64,000 nucleotides of DNA from Sphingobium sp. Lineage in GTDB: Bacteria; Pseudomonadota; Alphaproteobacteria; Sphingomonadales; Sphingomonadaceae. Of the stretch, positions 45,162-54,103 are shown piece by piece. Each line of letters opens with the position of its first letter. Within the stretch, counting starts at the first letter, position 1. The notes beneath the pieces are model-generated. The model was not told the DNA's origin. It worked only from the letters and a program-made list of their open reading frames with translations, and made no database searches. The position numbers were made by a program, and so were the translations under genes. The DNA lies in NCBI GenBank assembly GCA_023266575.1, contig JAHFPV010000008.1, positions 62,001 through 126,000 of the forward strand. The letters run 5' to 3'.

Positions 45162-46259
45162 ATGGCACAGGACCGGACGGGCAGCGACGCCGCCAGCCTC
45201 TTTGCCTCGCCAGCACGGCTGCTGGTGGGGACGCTGATCTTTGTCGGCATCGTCTTTGTAGGGGCGGTATCGGCCTATGTCGCGGCGGGATGGCCGATCG
45301 CGGACGCCGCCTATATGGTAACTTTAACCATATTTTCAGTGGGTTATGGCGAAGTCCGGCCGATCGCCACGCCCTATTTGCGCGCCGTCACGATCGCCAC
45401 GATGGTGCTGGGCTGCACCGGGATGATCGTACTGACCGGCGCGCTGGTGCAGATGTTCGCGGCCATTCAATTGCGCCGATTGCTGGGACTGGATCGTATG
45501 CAGACTTTGATCGAACGGCTGAGCGGCCATGTGGTGATTTGCGGCTTTGGCCGGATCGGCGTGCAACTGGCCAAGGAGTTGCACGCGGCGGGCACGCCCT
45601 TTGTCATATTGGAGCGCGACGGCGGCAAGATCGCCGAGGCGCAGGCGCTGGGCTATCTGTGCCATCGCGGCGAGGCGACCGAGGAAAGCGCGCTGCGCAC
45701 CGTCCGCATCGACCGGGCGAAAATATTGGCGACGGTCCTGCCCGATGATGCCGCCAATGTGTTCATCACCCTGTCTGCCCGCAACATGAATCCGGGCCTG
45801 GAGATCATCGCGCGCGGCGAGGCACCGACCACCGAAAGCAAGCTGCTGCACGCGGGCGCGGACAAGGTGGTGCTGCCCACTCATATCGGCGCGGAGCGGA
45901 TTGCCGAGATGATCCTCTATCCCTCGACCGCCGGGTTCGTCGCCAATTCCGCCGAGATGGGCCAGATGAAGCGCGGCCTGCACGAATTCGGGCTGGAACT
46001 GGAGATGGTGGTCGTACCGGACAAGGGCGCGATGACCGGGGTGACCGTTGGGGAGGCCGAGCGGCGCGGCCGGGGCGCTTTCTTCGTCGTCCAGATCGAC
46101 CATGCCAATGGCAAGAGCATCCAGCATCCCGGCGAGGAAGTGCGGCTGGAGGCGCAGGATCAGGTGCTGCTGGTGGTGCGCGGCAGCCGCGTGTCGGCGG
46201 GCGCGATCTTCACCGCCCCGGCGCAGCGCCAGCGCACCGGGCGCACCTTCTTCGGCTGA
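45162..46259 (+). CDS. Two-TM potassium channel with RCK/TrkA domain
   Basis: A 365-residue ion channel. Two membrane helices (about 20-43 and 72-95) flank a pore loop with the selectivity-filter motif TIFSVGYGEV (residues about 56-65). A Rossmann RCK domain (VVICGFGRIGVQLAKEL, about 128-240) and a TrkA-C domain follow. RCK domains gate the pore on nucleotide or ion binding. The start giving MAQDRTGSD has AAGCAGGGA upstream; an upstream in-frame ATG adds 29 residues that look non-coding. Confidence 0.9.
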   Translation: MAQDRTGSDAASLFASPARLLVGTLIFVGIVFVGAVSAYVAAGWPIADAAYMVTLTIFSVGYGEVRPIATPYLRAVTIATMVLGCTGMIVLTGALVQMFAAIQLRRLLGLDRMQTLIERLSGHVVICGFGRIGVQLAKELHAAGTPFVILERDGGKIAEAQALGYLCHRGEATEESALRTVRIDRAKILATVLPDDAANVFITLSARNMNPGLEIIARGEAPTTESKLLHAGADKVVLPTHIGAERIAEMILYPSTAGFVANSAEMGQMKRGLHEFGLELEMVVVPDKGAMTGVTVGEAERRGRGAFFVVQIDHANGKSIQHPGEEVRLEAQDQVLLVVRGSRVSAGAIFTAPAQRQRTGRTFFG

Positions 46260-46305
46260 CGCGCGGGCGATTGACTTGGGGGCGGGCGCGCCTACCCTCC
46301 CCCTC

Positions 46306-47535
46306 ATGAAAAGCCTTTGTCTCGCGGCGCTGCCGCTGCTGCTCGCCGCCCTGCCCGTTCAGGCCGCGCCCGATCCCTATGCTGCGCGGATCGCCAAGGT
46401 GCTGAAAGCCACGCCGCTGATCGACGGCCATAATGACTGGCCCGAAGCGCTGGCGGAGAAGGCGAAGGACGCGCGCTGGACGATGGACCTGACCCAACTG
46501 GACCCCAATCACTATCATACCGATATCAAGCGGTTGAAGGCGGGTGGCGTCGGCGGGCAATTCTGGTCGGTCTGGGTGTCGGCGGACCTGCCGCAGGTGC
46601 AGCAGGTCAAGGACACGCTGGACCAAATGGGCATGGTCCATGCGCTGGCTGAGCGCTATCCGCGCGACTTCGCGATGATCACGACGGCAGCGCAGCTGCG
46701 CGCCGCGCACAAGGCGGGGCGGATCGGGTCACTGATCGGGGTAGAGGGTGGCGGGCAGATCGACGGCAGCCTCGCCGTCCTGCGCGCCTACCGGCAACTG
46801 GGCGCGGCCTATCTGACGCTGACCCACAGCCGCACGATCGACTGGGCCGACAGCGCGACCGACAACCCGAAGCATGACGGGCTGACCCCCTTTGGCGAGG
46901 ATGTGGTGCGCGAACTCAATCGCCTGGGAATGCTGGTGGATCTGAGCCATGTCAGCGAAGCGACGATGCTGGACGCGCTGCGGGTGACGAAGGCGCCGGT
47001 GATCTTCTCCCACTCCAACGCCCGTGCGCTGTGCGACACGCCGCGCAATGTGTCGGACGCGGTGCTGAAACAGGTGGCGGCCAATGGCGGCATGGTGATG
47101 GTCAATTTCGCCGCCCAATATGTGTCCGAAGCCCGCCGCATCTGGGGCGCGGACCGCAGCGCCGAGATCGCCCGCTATAATGCGCCGCCCTTTGGCGGGC
47201 TGTATATCGGCAACCCGGACGGTGCGGCAAAGGCGCTGGTAGCGTGGGAGGCAGCGCACCCGGAGCCAGTGGCGACGATCGGACAGGTGGCCGACCATAT
47301 CGAGCATATCGTCAAGCTGGCGGGCCATGACCATGTCGGCATCGGCAGCGATTTCGACGGGGTTGGCGATCTGCCGGAGGGATTGAGCGGGGTGGAAACC
47401 TACCCGGCACTGCTGGCGGAACTGATGCGGCGCGGCTGGAGCGACGCGGATGTCGCCAAGCTGGTCGGCGGCAATGTGCTGCGGGTGATGGAGGCGGCGG
47501 AAAAGGTGAGTAGCTCCCTTACCCCTCTCCCTTGA
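46306..47535 (+). CDS. Membrane dipeptidase (peptidase M19), secreted
   Basis: A 409-residue zinc dipeptidase with a cleavable signal (LAALPLLLAALPVQA). The metal site is HND in LIDGHNDWPEAL, Glu in LIGVEGGGQ, His in LTLTHSRTIDW and VIFSHSNARALC, and Asp in VGIGSDFDGVGDLP. It cleaves dipeptides and perhaps beta-lactam-like substrates in the periplasm. The last residues (SSLTPLP) and stop codon fall inside a dispersed repeat, so the native C-terminus was probably replaced. Confidence 0.9.
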   Translation: MKSLCLAALPLLLAALPVQAAPDPYAARIAKVLKATPLIDGHNDWPEALAEKAKDARWTMDLTQLDPNHYHTDIKRLKAGGVGGQFWSVWVSADLPQVQQVKDTLDQMGMVHALAERYPRDFAMITTAAQLRAAHKAGRIGSLIGVEGGGQIDGSLAVLRAYRQLGAAYLTLTHSRTIDWADSATDNPKHDGLTPFGEDVVRELNRLGMLVDLSHVSEATMLDALRVTKAPVIFSHSNARALCDTPRNVSDAVLKQVAANGGMVMVNFAAQYVSEARRIWGADRSAEIARYNAPPFGGLYIGNPDGAAKALVAWEAAHPEPVATIGQVADHIEHIVKLAGHDHVGIGSDFDGVGDLPEGLSGVETYPALLAELMRRGWSDADVAKLVGGNVLRVMEAAEKVSSSLTPLP

Positions 47536-47700
47536 AGGAGAGGGCTGCGGAGACTTGGCTGCTTGCAGCCTTAGTCGCAGCTGGGTGAGGGTGAACAACC
47601 TCACGACAGCGCGCCACATCCGCGTCCATCCCCCTCATCCAACTTCGCCTAGGCGGCAGGCCGCCAAGGCTTCGTATCCTTCTCCCCGCCGGGGAGAAGG
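47518..47700. repeat. Dispersed repeat, family 2 copy 1
   Basis: About 180 bases containing CTCTCCCTTGAAGGAGAGG, AGACTTGGCTGCTTGCAGCC, TTAGTCGCAGCTGGGTGAGG and CCCCCTCATCCAACTTCGCC. The same blocks in the same order recur at 63848-64000. It fills the gap between the dipeptidase gene and cysQ and ends in a perfect hairpin. Confidence 0.85.
47678..47700. terminator. Hairpin between convergent dipeptidase and cysQ genes
   Basis: Perfect 10-bp stem CCTTCTCCCC/GGGGAGAAGG with a 3-base GCC loop at the end of the family 2 repeat. It sits 11 bases beyond the cysQ stop and could terminate transcription from both sides. Confidence 0.5.
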
Positions 47701-47710
47701 CTCATGCTAA

Positions 47711-48475
47711 TCAATCTTTCCGCGCCCCCTGCACCTCCGCCACCAGAGCCAAAACCTGTTCCGCGTGCTCCTTCCGGCAGGTCAGCAGGTCGGGCATATA
47801 GACGTCGCGCTGGTTATAGATCAGCGGGCTGCCATCGATGCGGGAGCAGTGCAGGCCGTGAGCTTGCGCAACCGCGACGGGGGCCATGCTGTCCCATTCA
47901 TATTGACCGCCCGAATGGAGGTAGATGTCCGCCTGCCCCAGGATGATCGCCATGGCCTTCGCCCCGGCGCTGCCCATCGGCACCAGTTCCGCGCCCAGTT
48001 TTTCCGCCACTGCGACCGCTTCGGCGGCGGGGCGGGTGCGGCTGACGACCATGCGCAGTTTATCGGGCGCGGGCGGGAGGACGCGCGGCTGGTCGGTGCG
48101 GATGACGACGCCGCCATCCAAGCCAGGCAGCGCCACCGCGCCGATTGCCGCCTGCCCGTCGATCGCCAGGCCGACATGCACCGCCCAGTCGGCGCGGGCC
48201 TCGCCATATTCGCGGGTGCCGTCGACCGGATCGACGATCCAGACCCGCGACTGGCTGAGCCGGTCCTCATTGTCCTTTTCCTCTTCGGACAGGAGGCCGT
48301 CCTCCGGCCGCACCTCCCGCAGGGCATGGCACAGGAACTGGTTGGCGGTCTGGTCGCCCGCCTTGCCCAGCGCCTTGGGACTGAACAGCCCCGATTCCCG
48401 CACGTCGAGCAGGATTTTTCCAGCAACCTCTGCCAGATGGGCCGCCAGCGCGGCGTCGGTCATGCCGCCGCTCAT
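47711..48475 (-). CDS. cysQ: 3'(2'),5'-bisphosphate nucleotidase CysQ
   Basis: A 254-residue phosphatase of the inositol monophosphatase fold that recycles PAP formed during sulfate assimilation. Metal-binding motifs are [21 protein letters not shown] and [14 protein letters not shown]. The start overlaps the cysNC stop by 4 bases, so it is the last gene of cysD-cysNC-cysQ. Confidence 0.93.
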   Translation of the reverse strand: MSGGMTDAALAAHLAEVAGKILLDVRESGLFSPKALGKAGDQTANQFLCHALREVRPEDGLLSEEEKDNEDRLSQSRVWIVDPVDGTREYGEARADWAVHVGLAIDGQAAIGAVALPGLDGGVVIRTDQPRVLPPAPDKLRMVVSRTRPAAEAVAVAEKLGAELVPMGSAGAKAMAIILGQADIYLHSGGQYEWDSMAPVAVAQAHGLHCSRIDGSPLIYNQRDVYMPDLLTCRKEHAEQVLALVAEVQGARKD

Positions 48476-50388
48476 GGGATCAGCCTCGCGACGATGGCGT
48501 CGGCGGCTTCCTCGGCGCTCATCGCCACGGTATCCACGCGGATTTCCGGGTCGAGCGGGGCTTCATAGGGGCTGTCGATGCCGGTGAAGTTTTTGAGCTG
48601 CCCCGACCGTGCCTTCTTGTAGAGACCCTTGACGTCGCGCGCTTCGGCATCGGCCAGCGGCGTGTCGATATGCACCTCGATAAACTCGCCCGGCTGCATC
48701 ATCTGCCGCACCATGTCGCGTTCCGAACGGAAGGGCGAGATGAAGGCGGTGATGACGATCAGCCCCGCATCGGTCATCAGCTTGGCGACTTCGCCCACCC
48801 GGCGGATATTTTCCACCCGGTCGGCATCGGTGAAGCCCAGATCCTTGTTCAGGCCATGGCGGACATTGTCGCCGTCGAGCAGGAAGGTGTGACGGTTCAT
48901 CCGCGCCAGCTTCTTTTCGACCAGGTTGGCGATGGTCGATTTGCCTGCGCCCGACAGCCCGGTGAACCACAGCACGGCTGGCTTCTGGTTCTTAAGACCC
49001 GCATGGAAATCGCGGCTGACGTCGGTGGCCTGCCAATGGACATTCTGCGCCCGGCGGAGCGAGAAGTGCAGCATACCCGCCGCGACCGTGGCGTTGCTGA
49101 TCTTGTCGATCAGGATGAAGCCGCCCAGCGTCCGGTTCTGCGCATAGGCCTCGAACACGATCTGCTTGTCGGTGGACAGGTTGGCGACGCCGATGGCGTT
49201 CAGATCCAGCGTCTTGGCCGCCAGATGCTCCATCGTGTTGACGTTGACCTGATATTTGGGCTGCTGGATGGTCGCGGTGACCATCTGCGTGCCGATCTTG
49301 AGCCAGTAGGAGCGGCTCGGCAGCATCTCCTCATCCGCCATCCACACGATGGTCGCTTCGAACTGGTCGGCGGCCTGGGGCGGATTGTCGGCGAGCGCGA
49401 TGACATCGCCGCGCGAACAGTCGATTTCATCCTCAAAACAAAGCGTGACCGACTGGCCAGCGACCGCCTGATCCAGATCGCCATCCATCGTGACGATGCG
49501 GCTGATGGTGGAGGTCTTGCCCGATGGCAGGACGCGGATGGCGTCGCCGGGCTTGACCGTGCCGGTCGCGATCAGGCCCGAAAAGCCGCGGAAGTCCAGA
49601 TTCGGGCGGTTGACCCACTGCACCGGCATACGGAAGGGCTTGTCAGCATCGACCGCGCTGTTGACCTCAACCGTTTCGAGATGCTCGATCAGCGCCGGAC
49701 CGGTGTACCAGGGCGTGTTTTCCGACGGGCCGGTGATATTGTCGCCCTTGAACCCGGAAATCGGCATCGGCGTGAAGGCGGCGATGCCGATGCTGGCGGC
49801 GAACTCGGTATAATCCGCGACGATCTTGTCGAAGATCGCCTGATCATAGCCGACCAGATCCATCTTGTTGACGGCCAGCACGATGTTGCGGATGCCGATC
49901 AGGTGGGCGAGATAGGAGTGACGACGGGTTTGCGTCAGGATGCCCTTGCGCGCGTCGATCAGGATGACGGCCAGGTCCGCGGTCGATGCGCCGGTCACCA
50001 TGTTGCGGGTATATTGTTCGTGGCCGGGCGTATCGGCGACGATGAACTTGCGCTTTTCGGTGGCGAAGAAGCGATAGGCGACGTCGATCGTGATGCCCTG
50101 TTCGCGTTCGGCGGCAAGGCCGTCGACGAGGAGCGCGAAGTCAATCTCCTGCCCCTGCGTGCCGACGCGCTTGGAGTCCGCCTCCAGCGCGGCAAGCTGA
50201 TCCTCGAAGATCATCTTGCTGTCATAGAGCAGGCGGCCGATCAGCGTCGATTTGCCGTCATCCACCGACCCGCAGGTGATGAAGCGCAACATCGTCTTGT
50301 GCTGATGCACGTCCAGATAGGCGTCGATATCCTCGGCAATGAGGGAATCGGTCTGATAGACTGAATCGTTGGTGATGATGTCCGACAT
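48472..50388 (-). CDS. cysN: Sulfate adenylyltransferase subunit 1 / adenylylsulfate kinase fusion
   Basis: A 638-residue bifunctional enzyme. The N-terminal CysN GTPase (P-loop [16 protein letters not shown] near residue 40, [18 protein letters not shown]) drives APS formation with CysD. The C-terminal CysC kinase (P-loop GLSGAGKST near residue 475, [16 protein letters not shown]) phosphorylates APS to PAPS. The start shares a base with the cysD stop (TGATG). Confidence 0.96.
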   Translation of the reverse strand: MSDIITNDSVYQTDSLIAEDIDAYLDVHQHKTMLRFITCGSVDDGKSTLIGRLLYDSKMIFEDQLAALEADSKRVGTQGQEIDFALLVDGLAAEREQGITIDVAYRFFATEKRKFIVADTPGHEQYTRNMVTGASTADLAVILIDARKGILTQTRRHSYLAHLIGIRNIVLAVNKMDLVGYDQAIFDKIVADYTEFAASIGIAAFTPMPISGFKGDNITGPSENTPWYTGPALIEHLETVEVNSAVDADKPFRMPVQWVNRPNLDFRGFSGLIATGTVKPGDAIRVLPSGKTSTISRIVTMDGDLDQAVAGQSVTLCFEDEIDCSRGDVIALADNPPQAADQFEATIVWMADEEMLPSRSYWLKIGTQMVTATIQQPKYQVNVNTMEHLAAKTLDLNAIGVANLSTDKQIVFEAYAQNRTLGGFILIDKISNATVAAGMLHFSLRRAQNVHWQATDVSRDFHAGLKNQKPAVLWFTGLSGAGKSTIANLVEKKLARMNRHTFLLDGDNVRHGLNKDLGFTDADRVENIRRVGEVAKLMTDAGLIVITAFISPFRSERDMVRQMMQPGEFIEVHIDTPLADAEARDVKGLYKKARSGQLKNFTGIDSPYEAPLDPEIRVDTVAMSAEEAADAIVARLIP

Positions 50389-51299
50389 CAGAAATACCCC
50401 TCCTGCTTCTTCTTCTCCATGCCCGCGCCGCCGGCATCCTTGTCGATCGCGCGGCCCTGCCGTTCCGACGTGGTGGTCAGCAGCATTTCCTGGATCACTT
50501 CAGGCAGGGTGGCAGCCTCGCTCTCCACCGCGCCGGTGAGCGGATAGCAGCCCAAAGTCCGGAAGCGGATCGAGCGTTCGACCGGCACTTCGCCCGGTTC
50601 GAGCGGGAAGCGGTCGTCATCGACCATCAGCAACATGCCGTCACGCTCCACCGTCGGGCGCTTGGCCGAGAAATAGAGCGGGACGATAGGAATGTCGTTC
50701 AGATGGATATATTGCCAGATGTCCAGCTCGGTCCAATTGGAGATGGGGAAGATGCGGATGCTCTCGCCCTTGGCTTTGCGGGCATTGTAGAGGTTCCACA
50801 GTTCCGGGCGCTGGTTCTTGGGGTCCCAGCCGTGAGAGGCGGTGCGGAAAGAGAAGATGCGCTCCTTGGCGCGGCTTTTTTCCTCGTCGCGCCGCGCGCC
50901 GCCAAAGGCTGCGTCGAAGCCGTAGAGATTCAGCGCCTGCTTCAGCCCTTCGGTTTTCCACATGTCGGTGTGCAGTGCGCCATGGTCGAACGGGTTGATG
51001 CCCCGGTCCTTGGCTTCCTGATTCTGATAGACCAGCAATTCCATGCCGCTTTCCTGCGCCATCCGGTCACGCAGCTTGTACATTTCTTGGAATTTCCAGG
51101 TCGTGTCGACATGCAGCAGCGGGAAGGGCGGCGGCGAAGGATAGAAGGCCTTGCGCGCCAGATGCAGCATCACGGCTGAATCCTTGCCGACGGAATAGAG
51201 CATCACCGGCTTTTCTGCCTCCGACACCACTTCCCGCAGGATGTGGATGCTCTCGGCTTCGAGTCGCTCCAGATGGGTCAGGGTTTTTGCGTCTACCAT
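50388..51299 (-). CDS. cysD: Sulfate adenylyltransferase subunit 2
   Basis: The catalytic subunit of ATP sulfurylase, 303 residues. The PP-loop [14 protein letters not shown] (residues 35-48) binds [38 protein letters not shown] and [20 protein letters not shown] are typical. First gene of cysD-cysNC-cysQ; the region upstream holds a perfect palindrome shared with a divergent LuxR-type gene. Confidence 0.96.
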   Translation of the reverse strand: MVDAKTLTHLERLEAESIHILREVVSEAEKPVMLYSVGKDSAVMLHLARKAFYPSPPPFPLLHVDTTWKFQEMYKLRDRMAQESGMELLVYQNQEAKDRGINPFDHGALHTDMWKTEGLKQALNLYGFDAAFGGARRDEEKSRAKERIFSFRTASHGWDPKNQRPELWNLYNARKAKGESIRIFPISNWTELDIWQYIHLNDIPIVPLYFSAKRPTVERDGMLLMVDDDRFPLEPGEVPVERSIRFRTLGCYPLTGAVESEAATLPEVIQEMLLTTTSERQGRAIDKDAGGAGMEKKKQEGYF

Positions 51300-51353
51300 G
51301 CGGTCCTCAGCTTGTTTGTGCGCCTCTTATGGCAGCAAAGCCAATGTTCTGGA

Positions 51354-51369
51354 CCTCCCATATGGGAGG
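51354..51369. promoter_or_regulatory. Perfect 16-bp palindrome between cysD and a LuxR-type gene
   Basis: CCTCCCATATGGGAGG is fully self-complementary and lies in an 87-base divergent intergenic region, about 55 bases before the cysD start and 18 before the LuxR-type start. This is the size and symmetry expected of a dimeric regulator site, most simply that of the adjacent LuxR-type protein. Confidence 0.55.
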
Positions 51370-51386
51370 ATGTATGAGCATCACTC

Positions 51387-52475
51387 ATGCGACTGGATGA
51401 TGGCGGACTATTGGCGGCCCTGCACGAAGGGATGTTCCAGCAACCGCTGTGGCAGGACTTCCTGGAAAAGCTGCGGCTGCGCACTGGCGCGGTCTATACC
51501 ACGCTGGTTTTTCGCCCGGTCGATGAGGATGCGATCGTCGAGTTGCACGCCGGGCCGCCGCCGCCGACCCATTTGCACAGTTTGTTCGTCGAAAAATATG
51601 GGCGCGACCCTTTCCCCTACCGCCATATGCGCGACGGGCGGGTCTATGCCCTTGCCGAACTGCTGGAAGAGAGCAATCCGGTCCATCGCGCCTTCAACAG
51701 CGAATTGCTGGTGCCGCAGGGGATCACCGACATGCGCTCCATCCGCGTCACGGAACCCAGCGGTGTGGATGGCTGGCTGGCCTGCGCGGGCGGGCGGTCC
51801 ATCGGGCCGGCGGTCAGCGCACTCCTGACCGCGCTGGCACCCCATTTGCGCATCGCGCTGCGCGCCTTCGTCGCGCTGGAGCGGGAGAAATTGCGATCGA
51901 CGCTGACGTCCGAAGCGTTCGGGCGGCTCAATTTCGGCTGGCTGACGCTCGACGCGCGCTGCCGCATCATCGACATGACCGCCCATGTCGAACAGTTATT
52001 CCAGCGCACCAGCGTGCTGCGGCGCGGGCGCTACGACCGGCTGACCCCGGCCTCGCCGCTGATCGACCGCGAACTGACCGCGCTGGTCCGGCACATGGCC
52101 GACGATCCCGACAGCCGCCCGCGCGCCATTAACCTGAGCCGTGATCCATGGATGGACATATTGGTCGCGCCGATCCGGGGCCGGTCGGTGTCGGCAGGAT
52201 CGACCCCGGTGGCAATTGCCTATTTGAGCGGCGATCGCTGGTCACAGGCGGACCGGTGCGAACAGTTGGTCGAACTGTTCGGCCTGTTGCCCAGCGAAGC
52301 GCGACTCGCCTGGGCGATCGCGCAGGGCATCCCGATCAGCGAGGCTGCCGCGAACCTGGGCATCACGGTGGAAACCGCGCGCAACTACAGCAAGAAAATC
52401 TATGCCAAAACGGGTGCACGGGGCCAGGCGGAACTGGTGCGGATCGTGCTGACCAGCGTGCTGGCGATTGCGTGA
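51387..52475 (+). CDS. LuxR-family helix-turn-helix regulator
   Basis: A 362-residue protein. The C-terminal 60 residues form a LuxR/GerE-type helix-turn-helix (LLPSEARLAWAIAQGIPI, SEAAANLGITVETARNYSKK, IYAKTGARGQAELVRIV). The N-terminal 290 residues have a PAS/GAF-like feel (FGWLTLDARCRIIDMTAHVE) but no recognised ligand-binding signature; no acyl-homoserine lactone synthase is in the window. An in-frame stop codon 12 bases upstream limits the start to this ATG, which has no clear ribosome site. Confidence 0.82.
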   Translation: MRLDDGGLLAALHEGMFQQPLWQDFLEKLRLRTGAVYTTLVFRPVDEDAIVELHAGPPPPTHLHSLFVEKYGRDPFPYRHMRDGRVYALAELLEESNPVHRAFNSELLVPQGITDMRSIRVTEPSGVDGWLACAGGRSIGPAVSALLTALAPHLRIALRAFVALEREKLRSTLTSEAFGRLNFGWLTLDARCRIIDMTAHVEQLFQRTSVLRRGRYDRLTPASPLIDRELTALVRHMADDPDSRPRAINLSRDPWMDILVAPIRGRSVSAGSTPVAIAYLSGDRWSQADRCEQLVELFGLLPSEARLAWAIAQGIPISEAAANLGITVETARNYSKKIYAKTGARGQAELVRIVLTSVLAIA

Positions 52476-52506
52476 GATGAGTAAGGCCCGATGACTACAC
52501 CATGAT

Positions 52507-52540
52507 CCGTTCGTTTCGAGCGAAGTCGAGAAACGAACGG
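52507..52540. terminator. Inverted repeat between convergent genes
   Basis: Perfect 11-bp arms CCGTTCGTTTC and GAAACGAACGG with a 12-base loop, between the ends of the LuxR-type gene and the LD-carboxypeptidase gene. It may act as a two-way terminator; the TTCGAGCGAAGTCGAGAA centre resembles repeats seen in other sphingomonads. No other element is seen in the 97-base gap. Confidence 0.55.
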
Positions 52541-52572
52541 TGACGGGGCTTCTACCCTCCAACGATCATGAC

Positions 52573-53598
52573 TCACACCACCCCCGCCTCCAGCAGCCTG
52601 ATCGTTCCCGCGCCCGCATCAATCTCCGCCTGCACACCCACCGGCAGGCTATACTGATTGGCGACATGGCCGAACAGCGCGCCCTGAAAGGCCGGGACGC
52701 CCAGCGGCGCCAGATGCTGTTGCAGCACTTCCGACAGAGTGAAGCCGCCATAGGAGGGGCCAGCGGCGGTGCAGCCGCTACACTGGCCGAACACTACGCC
52801 CGCCAGCTTCCCCAGCACGCCGCCCAGCGCCAGCTGGGTCAGCATCCGGTCGATGCGATAGGGGGCCTCGTCAATATCCTCGATAAACAGGATCGCGCCG
52901 GTGAAATCGGGCAGCCAGCCCGTCCCCATCAGCGCCGCCAGCACGGTGAGGTTGCCGCCGAGCAGCCGCCCGCGCGCCACGCCGGGGCGGAAGGTGCGGA
53001 TGCGGCCCGTGCGCTGGACCAGCCGGTCCTCCGTGCCCGGCGGATTGGCGAAAGTCGGGGTTTCGCCGTCGAACGCCACCGCCCGGAACGCATCCCAGGA
53101 CAGCTTGCCCCAGCTGCTCGCGGCATTGGGACCATGGATGGTGGTGAAGCCCGCCTTCGCCGCGAAGGCCAGATGCAGCGCAGTAATATCGGAAAAGCCG
53201 ACCAGCAGTTTGGGGTTTGCCCGGATTGTCGCGAAATCCAGATAGGGCAGCAGGCGCGCGCAGCCCCAACCGCCGCGCACCGCGAACAGCGCCTTGACCG
53301 TGGGATCGGCATACATCGCGTTAATGTCCGCCGCCCGGTCCGCATCCTTGCCCGCCAGATAGCCATGGCGCTGCGCCAGATGGGGGGCGTCCTTTGGCTT
53401 CAGCCCCATGGCGAGGATCGTTTCGCGCACCAGATCCAGATCGAACCCGTCATCGGTAAAGCCCGCCGGTTCGATCAGTCCGACCGTGTCGCCGGGGCGC
53501 AGACGGGGCGGCTTGACCAGCGCTGGCGGCGCAACCGGGGGTGCCTTGGCCGCCACCAGCATCGCGCCCATCCCGCCCATCAGTGCGCGGCGATCCAT
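52573..53598 (-). CDS. LD-carboxypeptidase (peptidase S66), exported
   Basis: A 341-residue serine peptidase that trims the terminal D-Ala of muropeptide tetrapeptides. S66 features are RLRPGDTVGLIEPAG, AVRGGWGCARLLPYLDF, nucleophile Ser in LVGFSDITALHLA and the GPNAASSW segment; GGNLTVLAALMGTGWLPDF and SLPVGVQAEID follow. The N-terminus MDRRALMGGMGAMLVAAKAP looks like a Tat-type or Sec signal, so it probably acts in the periplasm, unlike cytoplasmic LdcA. The start is the ATG giving MDRRALM. Confidence 0.85.
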   Translation of the reverse strand: MDRRALMGGMGAMLVAAKAPPVAPPALVKPPRLRPGDTVGLIEPAGFTDDGFDLDLVRETILAMGLKPKDAPHLAQRHGYLAGKDADRAADINAMYADPTVKALFAVRGGWGCARLLPYLDFATIRANPKLLVGFSDITALHLAFAAKAGFTTIHGPNAASSWGKLSWDAFRAVAFDGETPTFANPPGTEDRLVQRTGRIRTFRPGVARGRLLGGNLTVLAALMGTGWLPDFTGAILFIEDIDEAPYRIDRMLTQLALGGVLGKLAGVVFGQCSGCTAAGPSYGGFTLSEVLQQHLAPLGVPAFQGALFGHVANQYSLPVGVQAEIDAGAGTIRLLEAGVV

Positions 53599-53606
53599 GG
53601 CAATCG

Positions 53607-54050
53607 TCAAAAGCTGCTCCTGTCCTTGCGCCGATAGCCGCCACCCGTCCACAACAGGTCTATGTCGGGATAATGGCAATCCCCGGTCGGCGGACGACCA
53701 AAGGCCAGAAACACGCAGTCGCCATCGCTTTCGTTCAGCAGATGATGGCCGTTCGCTTCCCCCTTGGGAAAGGCCGCCATATCGCCTGCACGCATGAGCG
53801 TGCGGGCGTCATCCTCGACCAGCACCGCCTCCCCCGCCAGCATGACGACGAACTCATCCTCATCCTCATGCCAGTGCCGCTGGGCGGAGGCGCCGCCGGG
53901 TTTCAGCACGACATGGCTGACGCCAAAGTCGGTCAGGCCATGGGCCGGTCCCAGCCGCCGCACCCATCGCTCCGCCACGGCCGCGTCATGGGGGGCGGGA
54001 TAGCCGGTGCTGTTGGTCTGCACGATATGCTCTAGCGCGATCCGGGGCAT
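53607..54050 (-). CDS. Cupin domain protein
   Basis: A 147-residue single-cupin protein. The first cupin motif holds the metal-binding HWHEDEDEFVVMLAGE and the second has DMAAFPKGEANGHHLLN. Such cupins bind a divalent metal and may be small dioxygenases or isomerases; no substrate can be inferred. The stop is 8 bases before the LD-carboxypeptidase start, so the two are probably co-transcribed. Confidence 0.82.
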   Translation of the reverse strand: MPRIALEHIVQTNSTGYPAPHDAAVAERWVRRLGPAHGLTDFGVSHVVLKPGGASAQRHWHEDEDEFVVMLAGEAVLVEDDARTLMRAGDMAAFPKGEANGHHLLNESDGDCVFLAFGRPPTGDCHYPDIDLLWTGGGYRRKDRSSF

Positions 54051-54103
54051 GACCTGTCCTCCTGCTGCTGGCCAAGCGGTCCTCCATTCGCTAACGCCGG
54101 GGC

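Noticed and set aside
48670-50364. Long open frame (564 codons) on the plus strand opposite cysNC
   Set aside because: It mirrors the codon pattern of cysNC, has no recognisable domain and no ribosome site; cysNC is unmistakable on the other strand.
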